NCBI RefSeq assembly: GCF_900104485.1 | Contig: NZ_FMXQ01000004.1 | Span: forward strand, 387,898-451,897 | Reading direction: 5' to 3' | Length of the DNA stretch: 64,000 nt | Origin: Bauldia litoralis | Lineage (GTDB): Bacteria; Pseudomonadota; Alphaproteobacteria; Rhizobiales; Kaistiaceae | Part shown: positions 44,723 to 54,457 of the stretch, in pieces | Layout: every line of letters begins with the position of its first letter | Position numbering within the stretch: position 1 is the first letter of the stretch | Position numbers and translations under genes: made by a program | Notes under the pieces: generated by a model | What the model saw: only the letters and a program-made list of their open reading frames with translations | Told to the model about the DNA's origin: nothing | The model's database searches: none

Positions 44723-45886
44723 ATGCCGGACATCACCAGGGACCAGGTACTCGAACAGCTCAAGGCCGTCCGCGGGCCGGAGGGTGGCGATATCGTCACC
44801 CTCGGCCTCGTCTCGGACATCGTGGTCTCCGGCGCCAAGGTGATGTTCTCGATCACGGTCCCGGCGGAGAAGGCGGCGTCGCTCGAACCCTTGCGTGCCG
44901 CGGCCGAGGCCGCCGTGCGCGACCTGCCCGGTGTCGAGGGCGCGATGGTGGTGCTGACCGCCGAGAAGAAGGGCGGCGCACCAGGCGCCGGCGCGCAGCC
45001 GCCACCGCGGCCAGCCGGCACGCAAGCGCCGCCGCCGCGTCAACAGCCGGCTGCCGCGCCGGCTCGCGGCAAGGCGGGCATCCCCGGCATTGACGCGATC
45101 GTCGCGGTCGCCAGCGGCAAGGGCGGCGTCGGCAAGTCGACCACCGCCGTGAATCTGGCGCTGGCGCTTAAGGCGAACGGCCTGCGGGTCGGCATCCTCG
45201 ACGCCGATATCTACGGTCCGTCGCTGCCGCGCCTGCTCGACCTCAAGGACAGGAAGCCGGAGATCATCAGCGGGCGGACGCTCAGGGCGCTCGATGCCTA
45301 TGGGGTCAAGGTGATGTCGATCGGCTTCCTCGTCGAGGAGGAGACGCCGATGATCTGGCGCGGGCCGATGGTCATATCGGCGCTCAACCAGATGATGCGC
45401 GAGGTCGAGTGGGGCGATCTCGACATTCTTGTCGTCGACATGCCACCCGGCACCGGCGACGCCCAGCTCACCATGGCCCAGCAGGTGCCGCTCGCCGGCG
45501 CGATCATCGTCTCGACGCCGCAGGATCTTGCGCTGATCGATGCGCGGCGCGGGCTTGCGATGTTCCAGAGGGTCGACGTCCCGGTGCTCGGCATCATCGA
45601 GAACATGAGCTATTTCCTCTGCCCGCATTGCGGCGAACGCACCGACATCTTCTCCCATGGCGGCGCGCGGAAAGAGGCGGAGACGCTGGGCGTGCCCTTC
45701 CTTGGCGAGGTACCGCTCGACCTGCGTATCCGCGAGACATCGGATGCAGGTACGCCGATCGTCGCGTCCGATCCCGAAAGCCCGTATGCGAAGGTTTATC
45801 GCGAGGTTGCGACGAAGGTCTGGGACGGCATCCAGCGCGACCGGAGCGAGGGCGGCCGCCCGCCGCCGAGGATCGTCATCGAGTAG
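44723..45886 (+). CDS. apbC: Iron-sulfur cluster carrier ATPase ApbC/Mrp
   Basis: This 387-residue cytoplasmic scaffold/carrier hands Fe-S clusters to apo-enzymes. An N-terminal MIP18 (DUF59) domain covers residues about 5-85, followed by a Pro/Ala-rich linker (90-120). The ATPase has the deviant Walker A GKGGVGKST at 132-140 with both signature lysines. Downstream are DADIYGPSLPRLL, the Walker B-like VVDMPPGTGD and the cluster-binding CPHC (Cys300, Cys303) that bridges the dimer. All functional residues are present. It is monocistronic, divergent from tspO, and ends five bases before the convergent DUF1513 gene of the iron operon. That contact may be chance, but both relate to iron. Confidence 0.95.
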   Translation: MPDITRDQVLEQLKAVRGPEGGDIVTLGLVSDIVVSGAKVMFSITVPAEKAASLEPLRAAAEAAVRDLPGVEGAMVVLTAEKKGGAPGAGAQPPPRPAGTQAPPPRQQPAAAPARGKAGIPGIDAIVAVASGKGGVGKSTTAVNLALALKANGLRVGILDADIYGPSLPRLLDLKDRKPEIISGRTLRALDAYGVKVMSIGFLVEEETPMIWRGPMVISALNQMMREVEWGDLDILVVDMPPGTGDAQLTMAQQVPLAGAIIVSTPQDLALIDARRGLAMFQRVDVPVLGIIENMSYFLCPHCGERTDIFSHGGARKEAETLGVPFLGEVPLDLRIRETSDAGTPIVASDPESPYAKVYREVATKVWDGIQRDRSEGGRPPPRIVIE

Positions 45887-45891
45887 GACGG

Positions 45892-46971
45892 CTATCCGAT
45901 CTTCCGGACATGATTGTCCCAGGCAAGGTCGGGCGCTTCGCTGATCAGGTTCGGGCCCTGCCACAGGCGCCCGCGTCCGTCGGAGATGAAGAAATCGCGG
46001 CCGTCCGGCGCAATGCCGCAGACGTCGGCGATGGCGCGGCTCTCGACAAAGCCGCGCGTTTCGGCGTCGAAGATCACCACATGCCCGCCGACAGGGCTGG
46101 TCGCCGCGACGCGGGTGCCCGCGTCGTTGACCGCGACCGCGCCGACATATTGGCGCATGCCTTCGTAAGCCGTTGACGGTGCGGCGATGAGCTGGGGATC
46201 GCTGCCCGGGCGGTGGGTGCCGACGAGGTCGACCGCGTCGGTTTCGCTGCCCTCGTACTGGCCGCCGAACCAGATCGTGCCGTTGGCGGCCTCGGCCATG
46301 TGGCGGATCGACAATTGATGGAGCGAAGCCGGCAGCATGACCTTGTCGACGAGGTCGCCGGTCACCGCGTCGAGATAGACCAGCGACGGCTCCATCGTCG
46401 GCAGGTTGAGCTTCATCCGGTCGTAGTCGGGATGCGTCGCGACGCCGCCGTTGCCGATGGCGATAGTGCGCCCGTCGCGCATCAGCAACGCTTCGTGCGG
46501 GCCGATGCCGTGAGTCGAGAGCTCACCAGTCCGGCGATAGCCGGCGGCGACATCGTAGACGCCGAGCACGCCGCGCTCTGCCTCAAAGTCGTTCTCCGTC
46601 GCGTAGAGCAGCCGTCCGTCGGCGGAGAAGAATCCGTGGCCGTAGAAATGCCGACCCTCCGGCGGCGCGAAGGTCGCCACCGGGCGGCGACCGGCAAGGT
46701 CGATGACCAGCGCGAAGAAACCGGGACGCCGGGCGAAGACGACGGCCACTGTCCGGTCTGGCGAGATCGCGATGTCGTGCGCTCGCCCGTCGATGCTTTC
46801 GCTGAAGAGAACAGTGCCGGCGTGATCGAGCACGGCGACCGAGAAATCGGCGTTGCCTTTCATCCGCGCGGCGACGAAGGCGGGGGCGCCGTCGGCGCGC
46901 GCCAGCGTCGCGATCGGCATGACGCCGAGAGCGGCGATCGCCTTGAGAAAATTGCGCCGGTCAATCGCCAT
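45892..46971 (-). CDS. DUF1513 Tat-exported beta-propeller-like protein (iron operon)
   Basis: This 359-residue protein has a twin-arginine signal: IDRRNFLKAIAALGV at the N-terminus, with cleavage near ARA. The mature part consists of repeated beta stretches such as HDIAISPDRTVAVVFARR, HFYGHGFFSADGRLLYATEND and IGPHEALLMRDGRTIAIGNGG, consistent with a WD40/YVTN-like propeller. DUF1513 proteins are found in iron-uptake operons beside imelysins and di-haem proteins, as here. The biochemical role is unknown. Tat export implies folding, possibly with a cofactor, before transport. It is the last gene of a four-gene minus-strand operon and overlaps the preceding imelysin gene by 11 bases. Confidence 0.87.
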   Translation of the reverse strand: MAIDRRNFLKAIAALGVMPIATLARADGAPAFVAARMKGNADFSVAVLDHAGTVLFSESIDGRAHDIAISPDRTVAVVFARRPGFFALVIDLAGRRPVATFAPPEGRHFYGHGFFSADGRLLYATENDFEAERGVLGVYDVAAGYRRTGELSTHGIGPHEALLMRDGRTIAIGNGGVATHPDYDRMKLNLPTMEPSLVYLDAVTGDLVDKVMLPASLHQLSIRHMAEAANGTIWFGGQYEGSETDAVDLVGTHRPGSDPQLIAAPSTAYEGMRQYVGAVAVNDAGTRVAATSPVGGHVVIFDAETRGFVESRAIADVCGIAPDGRDFFISDGRGRLWQGPNLISEAPDLAWDNHVRKIG

Positions 46972-48082
46972 CGAGTGAATTGAACCCTGTTATCAGGCCG
47001 AAGGCTGCCGGATAGCCCTGCTCGAGCAGTTCGACGGCACCGCCGAGCGGGATCTGGACGTAGCGAAGCGTGTCGTGGCCGTGCTCGTCGGCCACCACCG
47101 ATTCCCACGGTGTATCGCCACGGGAGATGCCAGCCAGAGCGTGGTCGGCGCTGCTCATCTCGAAAGCGAGCGAACCGGCCTGCCAGTCCGCGCTCTCCGG
47201 CAGGATCGCGCCGATACCGTCCGGGCCGCAGAGCGAGACCACCGCCGCGAGATTGGCGCGGATCGAGGGGATCGTCAGGTTCGACCGCCAGAAAGGCGCC
47301 AGCTTTGGCTTCGCCTTGTCGGGCGTCGCGCCGATGGTGAAGGCCAGCTTCAGTTGCTGGTCGAGTTGCGTTTGTTCGCGACAGGATTTGATGAGTTCCT
47401 GGACGACCTCGCCATGCGAGCGATAGACCGGATTGTCCGGCCCTGCGTCGCGCATGAGGCCCGCGTAGCCATCCTCTGCCTTCCAGGCGTCGTCGAGGTC
47501 GCGCGTGGTCCTGGCGATCGCCCCGGCGATGGCCGCGCCGTAGCGGCAGCGGAAGGAGCGGTCGGATGCCGCAGTATCGGCAAGCGTGTCGCTGCCGGTG
47601 CCGAAGAGAACGAATTCCAGCGCGAAAAGGCCCTGAACGGCGACGCTCTTGCCGCGCAGGGTCTCGACGGCGGTTGCGCTTGCATCCTCGCTACCAAGGA
47701 TCCCCTGAACCTGCTGCAGCCCGCGACCGCGCGGATCGGGCCAGAAGAACAGCCGCTCGTAGCGGTTCTCGTCGCGCACGGGGCCGAAGCGGAACATCTC
47801 GACGGTGGACCACGCCAACACCAGGGCGCCGAACCCCTCGCGCGCCAGCGCCAGCCTTTCGTCATCGGCCTGGAAGCAGAGGTCGCTGACGCGCTCCGCT
47901 TCGATCGCCGCTTTCGCCGCCAGCGCGTCGTAGCCGGGGATGATGATACGGTCGACGGCATCGATCACCGCCGGACGGAAGGCGACGGTCGGCCGTTCGC
48001 TGACGACTTCCTCGTCATCGGCGATGGCCGGACTAATGGCGATCGCCAGTGAGATCGCCGCAAGGATGATGTTTCGCTTCAC
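46961..48082 (-). CDS. Imelysin-family periplasmic protein with altered GxHxxE motif
   Basis: This 373-residue exported protein has signal peptide 1-21 (AISLAIAISPAIA) and a helical imelysin-like fold. Imelysins such as IrpA and Algp7 have a GxHxxE motif that is part of a putative metal site. Here the equivalent stretch reads GLFALEFVLFG, with Phe in place of His, whereas the paralogue at the operon start keeps GYHAIE. A conserved helix KAEDGYAGLMRDAGP and the C-terminal repeat half are otherwise present. It may be a structural partner rather than a metal binder. It starts one base after the di-haem gene's stop and overlaps the DUF1513 gene by 11 bases, so the four genes form one unit. Confidence 0.85.
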   Translation of the reverse strand: MKRNIILAAISLAIAISPAIADDEEVVSERPTVAFRPAVIDAVDRIIIPGYDALAAKAAIEAERVSDLCFQADDERLALAREGFGALVLAWSTVEMFRFGPVRDENRYERLFFWPDPRGRGLQQVQGILGSEDASATAVETLRGKSVAVQGLFALEFVLFGTGSDTLADTAASDRSFRCRYGAAIAGAIARTTRDLDDAWKAEDGYAGLMRDAGPDNPVYRSHGEVVQELIKSCREQTQLDQQLKLAFTIGATPDKAKPKLAPFWRSNLTIPSIRANLAAVVSLCGPDGIGAILPESADWQAGSLAFEMSSADHALAGISRGDTPWESVVADEHGHDTLRYVQIPLGGAVELLEQGYPAAFGLITGFNSLDGD

Positions 48083-48083
48083 G

Positions 48084-49619
48084 TCACAGGGACTCCAGGA
48101 ATCGGATCAGCGCCGCGCGCTCGTCCGGTGTCGCCGCGACGACGGCATCGCGCGCCGCCTGCGCCTCGCCGCCGTGCCAGAGAACCGCCTCGAGCAGGTT
48201 CCGCGCCCGGCCGTCATGCAGGAGGAAGGTGTGCCCGCTGACCGTCTCGGTCAAGCCGATGCCCCACAGCGGCGCGGTGCGCCATTCGCTGCCGGACGCA
48301 TCGCCGACCGGTCGCCCGTCCGCCAGGCCTTCGCCCATGTCATGGAGCAGCAGGTCGGTATAGGGCCAGATCAGATGGAAACGGTGTTCCGGCTGCGGCG
48401 CGTCTCGGCTGGTGACGTATTTCGGCGCGTGGCACGAGGCGCAGCCGAAGTCGTAGAACAGCGCCTTGCCCTCCAGCACCTGGGGGTCGTCGATGTCGCG
48501 GCGCGGCGGGACGCCGACGTTGCGGCTGTAGAAGGTGACCAGATCGAGGATGGGGTCCGGCGCCTCGACCGGCCCGAGCCTGTCCTGGACGCCGCTCGGT
48601 GCGTCGCGACAGATCGCCTGGGCGGTGGTGCATTCGCCGAAGGCCGGCGTGACCAGCGGCGTCGAGATGCCGATATCGCCGGAAAAGGCGTCAGCGGTCT
48701 GGGCCTTGATCGTCGGCGTCGAGGCCTTCCAGCCGAAGCGGCCGAGCGTCAGTTCGCCGGTCTCGGGATCGCGCACCATGCTGGCCTTTCCCGAGATGCC
48801 ATCGCCATCGACATCGTCGGGATCGGCCCGGGCGAGGATGTCGCCGGGGTGGATGGCCTCCAGCAGGCCGACGCCGATCATCGGCGACGCGACCCGCGGC
48901 GACAGCATCACGTCGGGATCGATCGGGCCATAGCCAAGATCGGCGATGTCGTAGGTCGGTTTGCGCAGGACGACCGTCTCGCCACCGTTCAGGGTAACCG
49001 GTACGTCCTCGTAGTCGATCGTCATCGTGCCTTCGGCCGGGATTCCCTGCACGGCGAAATTCTGAAGCTGCCCGCCATAGGTCGGCTCGGGAATCCGCAA
49101 TGTTGCCTTGCTGGCGAGTGCTTCGCGCTCCGCGTCCGTGCGGGGCGGCACCGACAGGCGCAGGAACATCGATACCGCCGCCTCGTTGGTATCGAGCGGC
49201 GGCCGGCCTCGCCCGTCCTTGAGGTGGCAGCGCTGGCAGGCGCGGGCGTTAAAGAGCGGTCCCAGCCCGTCCGAGGCCTGGGTGGAGGAGGGGGATGACA
49301 CCCAGACCTTCTTGAACAGGCCGTTGCCGAGCTTGAAGTCCGTCTCGCCGCCGAAGCTCAGATTGCCGAGCGGGAAGGAGAAGGCGTTGTTGTTGGGCCG
49401 CGCATTGGCGGTTGCCGCGCCCGCCGACATGCGCTCGAACGGTTCGGCCGCGCCAAAGCTGGTGGCCGGCGCGACGATGGTCGCCACCCGGGCGCGGTCC
49501 TTGTCGTCGAGGTCGTCGCGGTGCGTGAGATAGGCGGCGGAGACGGCGCCGGTCGCCGTGACGACGGCAAGGGCCACAAGGCCGATCAGTTCACCACGAT
49601 AGCGTTTGCACGCCGGCAT
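48084..49619 (-). CDS. Di-haem c-type cytochrome (DUF1111 / thiol oxidoreductase-like)
   Basis: This 511-residue exported redox protein has an N-terminal signal anchor, LIGLVALAVVTATGAVSAA. Two haem c attachment sites are visible: CQRCH at 128-132 (with ACQRCHLKDGRG around it) and CASCH at 393-397 (DFGCASCHAPKY). Together with blocks such as SPRVASPMIGVGLLEAI and FGWKASTPTIKAQTADAF they define the di-haem oxidoreductase (DUF1111) family, seen next to imelysin genes. It may oxidise or reduce iron in the periplasm for uptake; that role is inferred from context. A stem-loop at 49640-49667 separates it from the upstream imelysin gene, and the next gene begins one base after its stop. Confidence 0.92.
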   Translation of the reverse strand: MPACKRYRGELIGLVALAVVTATGAVSAAYLTHRDDLDDKDRARVATIVAPATSFGAAEPFERMSAGAATANARPNNNAFSFPLGNLSFGGETDFKLGNGLFKKVWVSSPSSTQASDGLGPLFNARACQRCHLKDGRGRPPLDTNEAAVSMFLRLSVPPRTDAEREALASKATLRIPEPTYGGQLQNFAVQGIPAEGTMTIDYEDVPVTLNGGETVVLRKPTYDIADLGYGPIDPDVMLSPRVASPMIGVGLLEAIHPGDILARADPDDVDGDGISGKASMVRDPETGELTLGRFGWKASTPTIKAQTADAFSGDIGISTPLVTPAFGECTTAQAICRDAPSGVQDRLGPVEAPDPILDLVTFYSRNVGVPPRRDIDDPQVLEGKALFYDFGCASCHAPKYVTSRDAPQPEHRFHLIWPYTDLLLHDMGEGLADGRPVGDASGSEWRTAPLWGIGLTETVSGHTFLLHDGRARNLLEAVLWHGGEAQAARDAVVAATPDERAALIRFLESL

Positions 49620-49639
49620 GAAAGGTCACCACAAAGTGT

Positions 49640-49667
49640 GGCGGACGCCGGAACACCGACGTCCGCC
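49640..49667 (-). terminator. Intercistronic stem-loop in the iron operon
   Basis: GGCGGACG and CGTCCGCC form an 8-bp stem with a 12-base loop between the first imelysin gene and the di-haem gene. It lacks a T run, so partial termination or transcript processing, giving more of the first product, is more likely than a full stop. Confidence 0.4.
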
Positions 49668-49691
49668 CGATCATATTCGCCTGGCGCGATC

Positions 49692-50972
<1,281 letters not shown>

Positions 50973-51006
50973 CGATAGTCTCCTTGGCAAGGACGCGGAG
51001 GGAAAG

Positions 51007-51023
51007 AATTGAATAATTCCAGA
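51007..51023 (-). promoter_or_regulatory. ICE-like box, proximal copy
   Basis: On the minus strand the sequence is TCTGGAATTATTCAATT, matching about 13 of 17 positions of the ICE consensus TTTRGAAYNRTTCYAAA, with a perfect GAA-N3-TTC core. It lies 35 bases before the imelysin start, where a bound regulator would block or modulate transcription. Confidence 0.4.
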
Positions 51024-51076
51024 GTAGAATATCAGTCTGAAACTATTCGATTCTGTATTGCAGGGCGATAGCCATC

Positions 51077-51093
51077 TTGAAAATAATTCTAAA
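51077..51093. promoter_or_regulatory. ICE-like (Irr) iron-control box, distal copy
   Basis: TTGAAAATAATTCTAAA matches 15 of 17 positions of the rhizobial ICE consensus TTTRGAAYNRTTCYAAA. It lies about 105 bases before the imelysin gene in an unusually AT-rich stretch. Irr, the haem-responsive Fur-family regulator of Rhizobiales, binds such sites in iron-limited cells. Confidence 0.6.
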
Positions 51094-51198
51094 CTGTATT
51101 GTTTACTCGACGGCAACGTATTGGCCGAGACATGGACGGTCAAATGCTATCTTTTTGAATAGGTCTAGTTAAAAGCTGGAGATGTTCCCGCCGTCGGC

Positions 51199-52401
51199 CT
51201 AGCCGCGGGCGGTCCGCGTCCAGATCGCTGCCGCCACGCCGGCCAGCGCCAGGAGTCCCATGCAGATGGTCAGCGGGAAGACCGAATGGGTGGCGGCGAG
51301 GAGGGCGCCGATCAGCACGGTCGCGATGGCCCCGAAACCGATCTGCATGCTGCCGGCCAGGCCGGAGGCCGCGCCGGCGAGGTCAGGCCGCACCGAGACC
51401 GCGCCTGCAAGCGAATTCGCCAATGTCAGGCCGTTGGCGAAGCCGATGACATACATCGGCATGAACAGGGCGAGCGGGTGGTACCAGCCGACCAGGAACG
51501 CCGCCGCCATGCCGAGGACGGCGAGGAAGGTCAACGAACTCCCGATCACCAGCATCGCGAACAGGCCGGTCCGCTGGGCGTAGCGCGCGGTGAGAAAATT
51601 GCCGATCAGGAAGCCGCCTGGAACCAGGATGAAATACAGGCCGTATTCGGTCCCGGTCATGCCCATCATGTCGACGGCGACGAAGGGCGTTCCACCGAGA
51701 AAGGAAAAGAACACCGCGGTCGCGAAGGCACAGGTCAGGGCGTAGGCCCAGAAGGCCGGAATCCTGCCGAGCGTCGCGAAGCTGTAGCGCAGCGTCGGTT
51801 GAGCTTCGAGACCTCTTTGCTGTGTATTTGTCTCCGGCAGAAAGAGAAGGCAGACAATCCCGACCGCCACGCCGAGACCGGCCTGCAGCATGAAGATCGA
51901 TCGCCAGCCGAAACTGTCGTTGAGCAGGCCGCCGATCATCGGTCCGACCATCGGCGCCATGGCGAAACCCATGGTCACATAGCCGAGCATGCTGGCCGCC
52001 CTGTCGCGCTCGTAGCGGTCACGTATCATGGCGCGGCCGACAACGATACCGACGCAGCCGCCGGCGCCCTGGGCGACCCGCGCGGCGATCAGTATCCCGA
52101 TGGTCGGGGCGCTGGCGCAGACCACCGTCGCGACAATGAAGACCGTCAAGCCCGCCAGCAGAACGGGCCTCCGGCCGAAGCGGTCCGACATGGGGCCGAG
52201 CAGAAGCTGGGAAGCCGCCGTGGCAAACAGATAGGCGGACAGAACGAGCTGGATCGTCGCCTGGTTGGTCTGCAGGCCGACCATGATGTCCGGCATCGCC
52301 GGGACGAACATGTTGATGGCGATGGGATTGAGGGCGGAAACGACGATGAGGGTGGCGATGAAGGCGCGTGGTGAGGCGGCAAGAGGCCGCGCGCCGATCA
52401 T
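51199..52401 (-). CDS. MFS multidrug efflux transporter, Bcr/CflA type
   Basis: This 400-residue transporter has 12 predicted helices. The N-terminal half has the drug:H+ antiporter motifs of the DHA1/Bcr group: NMFVPAMPDIMVGLQTN, GPMSDRFGRRPVLLAG (motif A) and RVAQGAGGCVGIVVGRAMIRD. Bcr/CflA proteins export drugs such as bicyclomycin, chloramphenicol or sulfonamides with protons; the real substrate is unknown. The start at 52401 overlaps the stop of the upstream EamA gene (ATGA, 52398-52401), so both transporters are co-translated. A longer frame to 52692 only overlaps EamA. The imelysin promoter region begins after its stop. Confidence 0.9.
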   Translation of the reverse strand: MIGARPLAASPRAFIATLIVVSALNPIAINMFVPAMPDIMVGLQTNQATIQLVLSAYLFATAASQLLLGPMSDRFGRRPVLLAGLTVFIVATVVCASAPTIGILIAARVAQGAGGCVGIVVGRAMIRDRYERDRAASMLGYVTMGFAMAPMVGPMIGGLLNDSFGWRSIFMLQAGLGVAVGIVCLLFLPETNTQQRGLEAQPTLRYSFATLGRIPAFWAYALTCAFATAVFFSFLGGTPFVAVDMMGMTGTEYGLYFILVPGGFLIGNFLTARYAQRTGLFAMLVIGSSLTFLAVLGMAAAFLVGWYHPLALFMPMYVIGFANGLTLANSLAGAVSVRPDLAGAASGLAGSMQIGFGAIATVLIGALLAATHSVFPLTICMGLLALAGVAAAIWTRTARG

Positions 52402-53300
52402 ATGTCGATGTCGCTCTCGGCGACGATTCTTGCGAGGCGGCGTTCGCGATGGAAGGTGTAGATGCCGGTCGCGATGATGATCGTCGTGCCGACCAGCATC
52501 AGCAGGTCGGGCACCTCGCCCCAAACCACGAAGCCGACGAGGATCGCCCAGACCACGACCGAGTAGCGGAAGGGAGCGATAACGGCGATGTCGCCATGGC
52601 GCATGAAGTCGACCGCGGTGAGGTAGCCACCGATCAGGAAGACCGCGGAGCCGACCAGCAGGGCCATGCCGTTCGCGCTCGGCAAGACCCATACTTCACC
52701 GCTGGCGAGGCTGAGCACCGGTCCGATGAGCCCGACCGCGACCGCGGTCGCCAACGCGACCAGCAGCGCCGGCAAGTTGCGCGGCATCATCCGCGTGGTC
52801 ATGTCGCGCAAGGTGATGAAGACCATCGACGCCAGAGCGACGAGACTGAAGGCATTGAACCCGGCGAACCCCGGCCGGACGACGATGAGGACGCCGATCA
52901 GGCCGACGCCGATGGCGAGCCAGCGCTTCCAGCCGACCTGATCGCCGAGGAAGATCGCGGCGCAGGCCGTCACCATGAGCGGCACCACCTGGAGAATGGC
53001 ATTGGCGTTGGCGATCGGGATCTGGAAGAGCGCGATAAGAAAGAGAACGGAGCCGCAGATCTCTGCAAGCAGGCGGAGCAGGATCGCCAGGCTCCAGAGC
53101 CTCTTCAGCTGGCGGTGGGCGCCGGTCCAGATGACGATCGGCACGAGCAGAAGCGAAGCGAACAGCCCGCGAATGAAGAGAAGTTCGCCGAGCGGCAACT
53201 CGCTGTTCGCCAGCTTGACCAACGTGTCGTTGACAAGGAACAGCAGGTTGCACGCCGTGATCCCGACGATGCCGCGCAATGTCTCCCGGAACGGGGTCAT
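52398..53300 (-). CDS. EamA/DMT family transporter
   Basis: This 300-residue drug/metabolite transporter has ten predicted helices in two EamA repeats: the first with NDTLVKLANSELPLGELLFIRG and IPIANANAILQVVPLMVT, the second with GGYLTAVDFMRHGDIAVIAPFRYSVVVWAIL. Members move amino acids, nucleosides or other metabolites; this subgroup (S-adenosylmethionine/riboflavin-carrier-like) has no assigned substrate here. I chose ATG at 53300; a longer frame to 53465 has no ribosome binding site and crosses the terminator of the upstream gene. It overlaps the Bcr-type transporter gene by four bases. Confidence 0.88.
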   Translation of the reverse strand: MTPFRETLRGIVGITACNLLFLVNDTLVKLANSELPLGELLFIRGLFASLLLVPIVIWTGAHRQLKRLWSLAILLRLLAEICGSVLFLIALFQIPIANANAILQVVPLMVTACAAIFLGDQVGWKRWLAIGVGLIGVLIVVRPGFAGFNAFSLVALASMVFITLRDMTTRMMPRNLPALLVALATAVAVGLIGPVLSLASGEVWVLPSANGMALLVGSAVFLIGGYLTAVDFMRHGDIAVIAPFRYSVVVWAILVGFVVWGEVPDLLMLVGTTIIIATGIYTFHRERRLARIVAESDIDI

Positions 53301-53431
53301 ATCGGATTGAACTTTTTGAAAGGTGACGCGAGCGCCAGGAGCGTCGCCGTCAGTCGGCGGGAAACGCGAATAATCCCCTTTACAGCGTGAATGGGCCCGG
53401 ATGCAATCCAGTCGTAGGGGCGCGGTGGGAC

Positions 53432-53458
53432 AAAACGGGGCCGGTTTCCCGACCCCGT
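53432..53458 (-). terminator. Intrinsic terminator after the methyltransferase gene
   Basis: On the minus strand ACGGGGTCGG pairs with CCGGCCCCGT around a GAAA loop (one mismatch) and is followed by TTTT, 16 bases after the methyltransferase stop. This separates it from the EamA/Bcr transporter pair. Confidence 0.7.
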
Positions 53459-53473
53459 CTCTCAAGGCAGTCG

Positions 53474-54343
53474 TCAGAGGCGGACCGGATTGATGATCGG
53501 CGGATCGTCGGTCTCGCCCGGCGGCAGGGCGAGAAAGAATTCGGCGTGGTACCAGCCGTTCGCCTCGTGGCCGGTCGGATCAATACCGAGGGACGCCAGC
53601 TTTGCGAGCACTTCCTCCCGCTCGTCCCGTCCGGCGAAACGCCGCTGGCGGAACGTCTGGCCCTTGAGGTGGTAGACGGCATATCCGCGCGCCTTGAGCA
53701 TATCGGCGATTTCGTCAATCGGGAACATGCGGAGCGCGAAGAGCGCCATCCACGGGGCCCGCGTCGCGCTGTCGAGGATGCGGGTGAATGTCGGTGCGCC
53801 GACGTAGCCGATGGCGCCCGTCGAAATCACCAGATCGGTCGGCGCCACCAGTGCCGCTTCCGCCGTGGTTGGGTCGCGCGACTCGAAGTCTGCAACAATT
53901 CCCGCGTCGAGGATGTTGGCCTCGCAGGCGTATGCGATTGCCTCGTCCGACGTGTCGAGCCCGACGGTCTGAATGTCCGGTTCGTTGTCGCTCTGGAACA
54001 GGCCACGGTCGCGGTCGATCAATTGCTGGTGGGAGAGGCCGGCTGTCGCCTGGCGGTTGTAGAGATTGAAGAGCTCGGACAACCCGTAGCCGTGCTTGAG
54101 CAGCGCGCTGTTGACCCCATAGGAACAGCCGACATCAAGAATGGTGGCGCTATTCTGCTCCCGCGTCGCCCTCAGGGCGCCGAGAATCCGGCCAAAGAGC
54201 GAACTGGCCGACTCGGGGATGCGATATTCCAGGGTGACGAGGGTCTGGTAGTAGCTGCGAGGGTCGGCCTGGCCGTAAACGCCGCTCAGGTCGATCTTTC
54301 CGTCATCGTCGAGATCGAAGCTGTCTAGTACAGTCACTTTCAC
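53474..54343 (-). CDS. Class I SAM-dependent methyltransferase
   Basis: This 289-residue methyltransferase has the SAM-binding motif I ILDVGCSYGVNSALL near residue 65 and motif II-like IQTVGLDTSDEAIAYA near residue 125. A DLVISTGAIGYV strand (motif IV region) follows. I set the start at GTG 54343 because GGAG lies four bases before it and the protein then begins VKVTVLDSFDLDDDGKIDL; an ATG at 54445 is less likely. The substrate is unknown. The acidic DLDDDGKID near the N-terminus resembles a calcium-binding EF-loop and may be fortuitous. A clear terminator follows the gene. moaA lies upstream on the same strand with 114 bases between. Confidence 0.8.
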   Translation of the reverse strand: MKVTVLDSFDLDDDGKIDLSGVYGQADPRSYYQTLVTLEYRIPESASSLFGRILGALRATREQNSATILDVGCSYGVNSALLKHGYGLSELFNLYNRQATAGLSHQQLIDRDRGLFQSDNEPDIQTVGLDTSDEAIAYACEANILDAGIVADFESRDPTTAEAALVAPTDLVISTGAIGYVGAPTFTRILDSATRAPWMALFALRMFPIDEIADMLKARGYAVYHLKGQTFRQRRFAGRDEREEVLAKLASLGIDPTGHEANGWYHAEFFLALPPGETDDPPIINPVRL

Positions 54344-54457
54344 AATACTCCAAAATATTCCGCGCGCGGCTGGCGAGCCGCGTTCGAACCTCCGGTTGGT
54401 TTCAGATGCACAGGCATTATGGACCGGATTCGCGGCGGACGCCACGCCGGGAGCAAA

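Noticed and set aside
43325-45964. An 879-codon minus-strand open frame spanning the SH3 gene, tspO and apbC
   Set aside because: It covers several well-supported genes in other frames and shows no domain.
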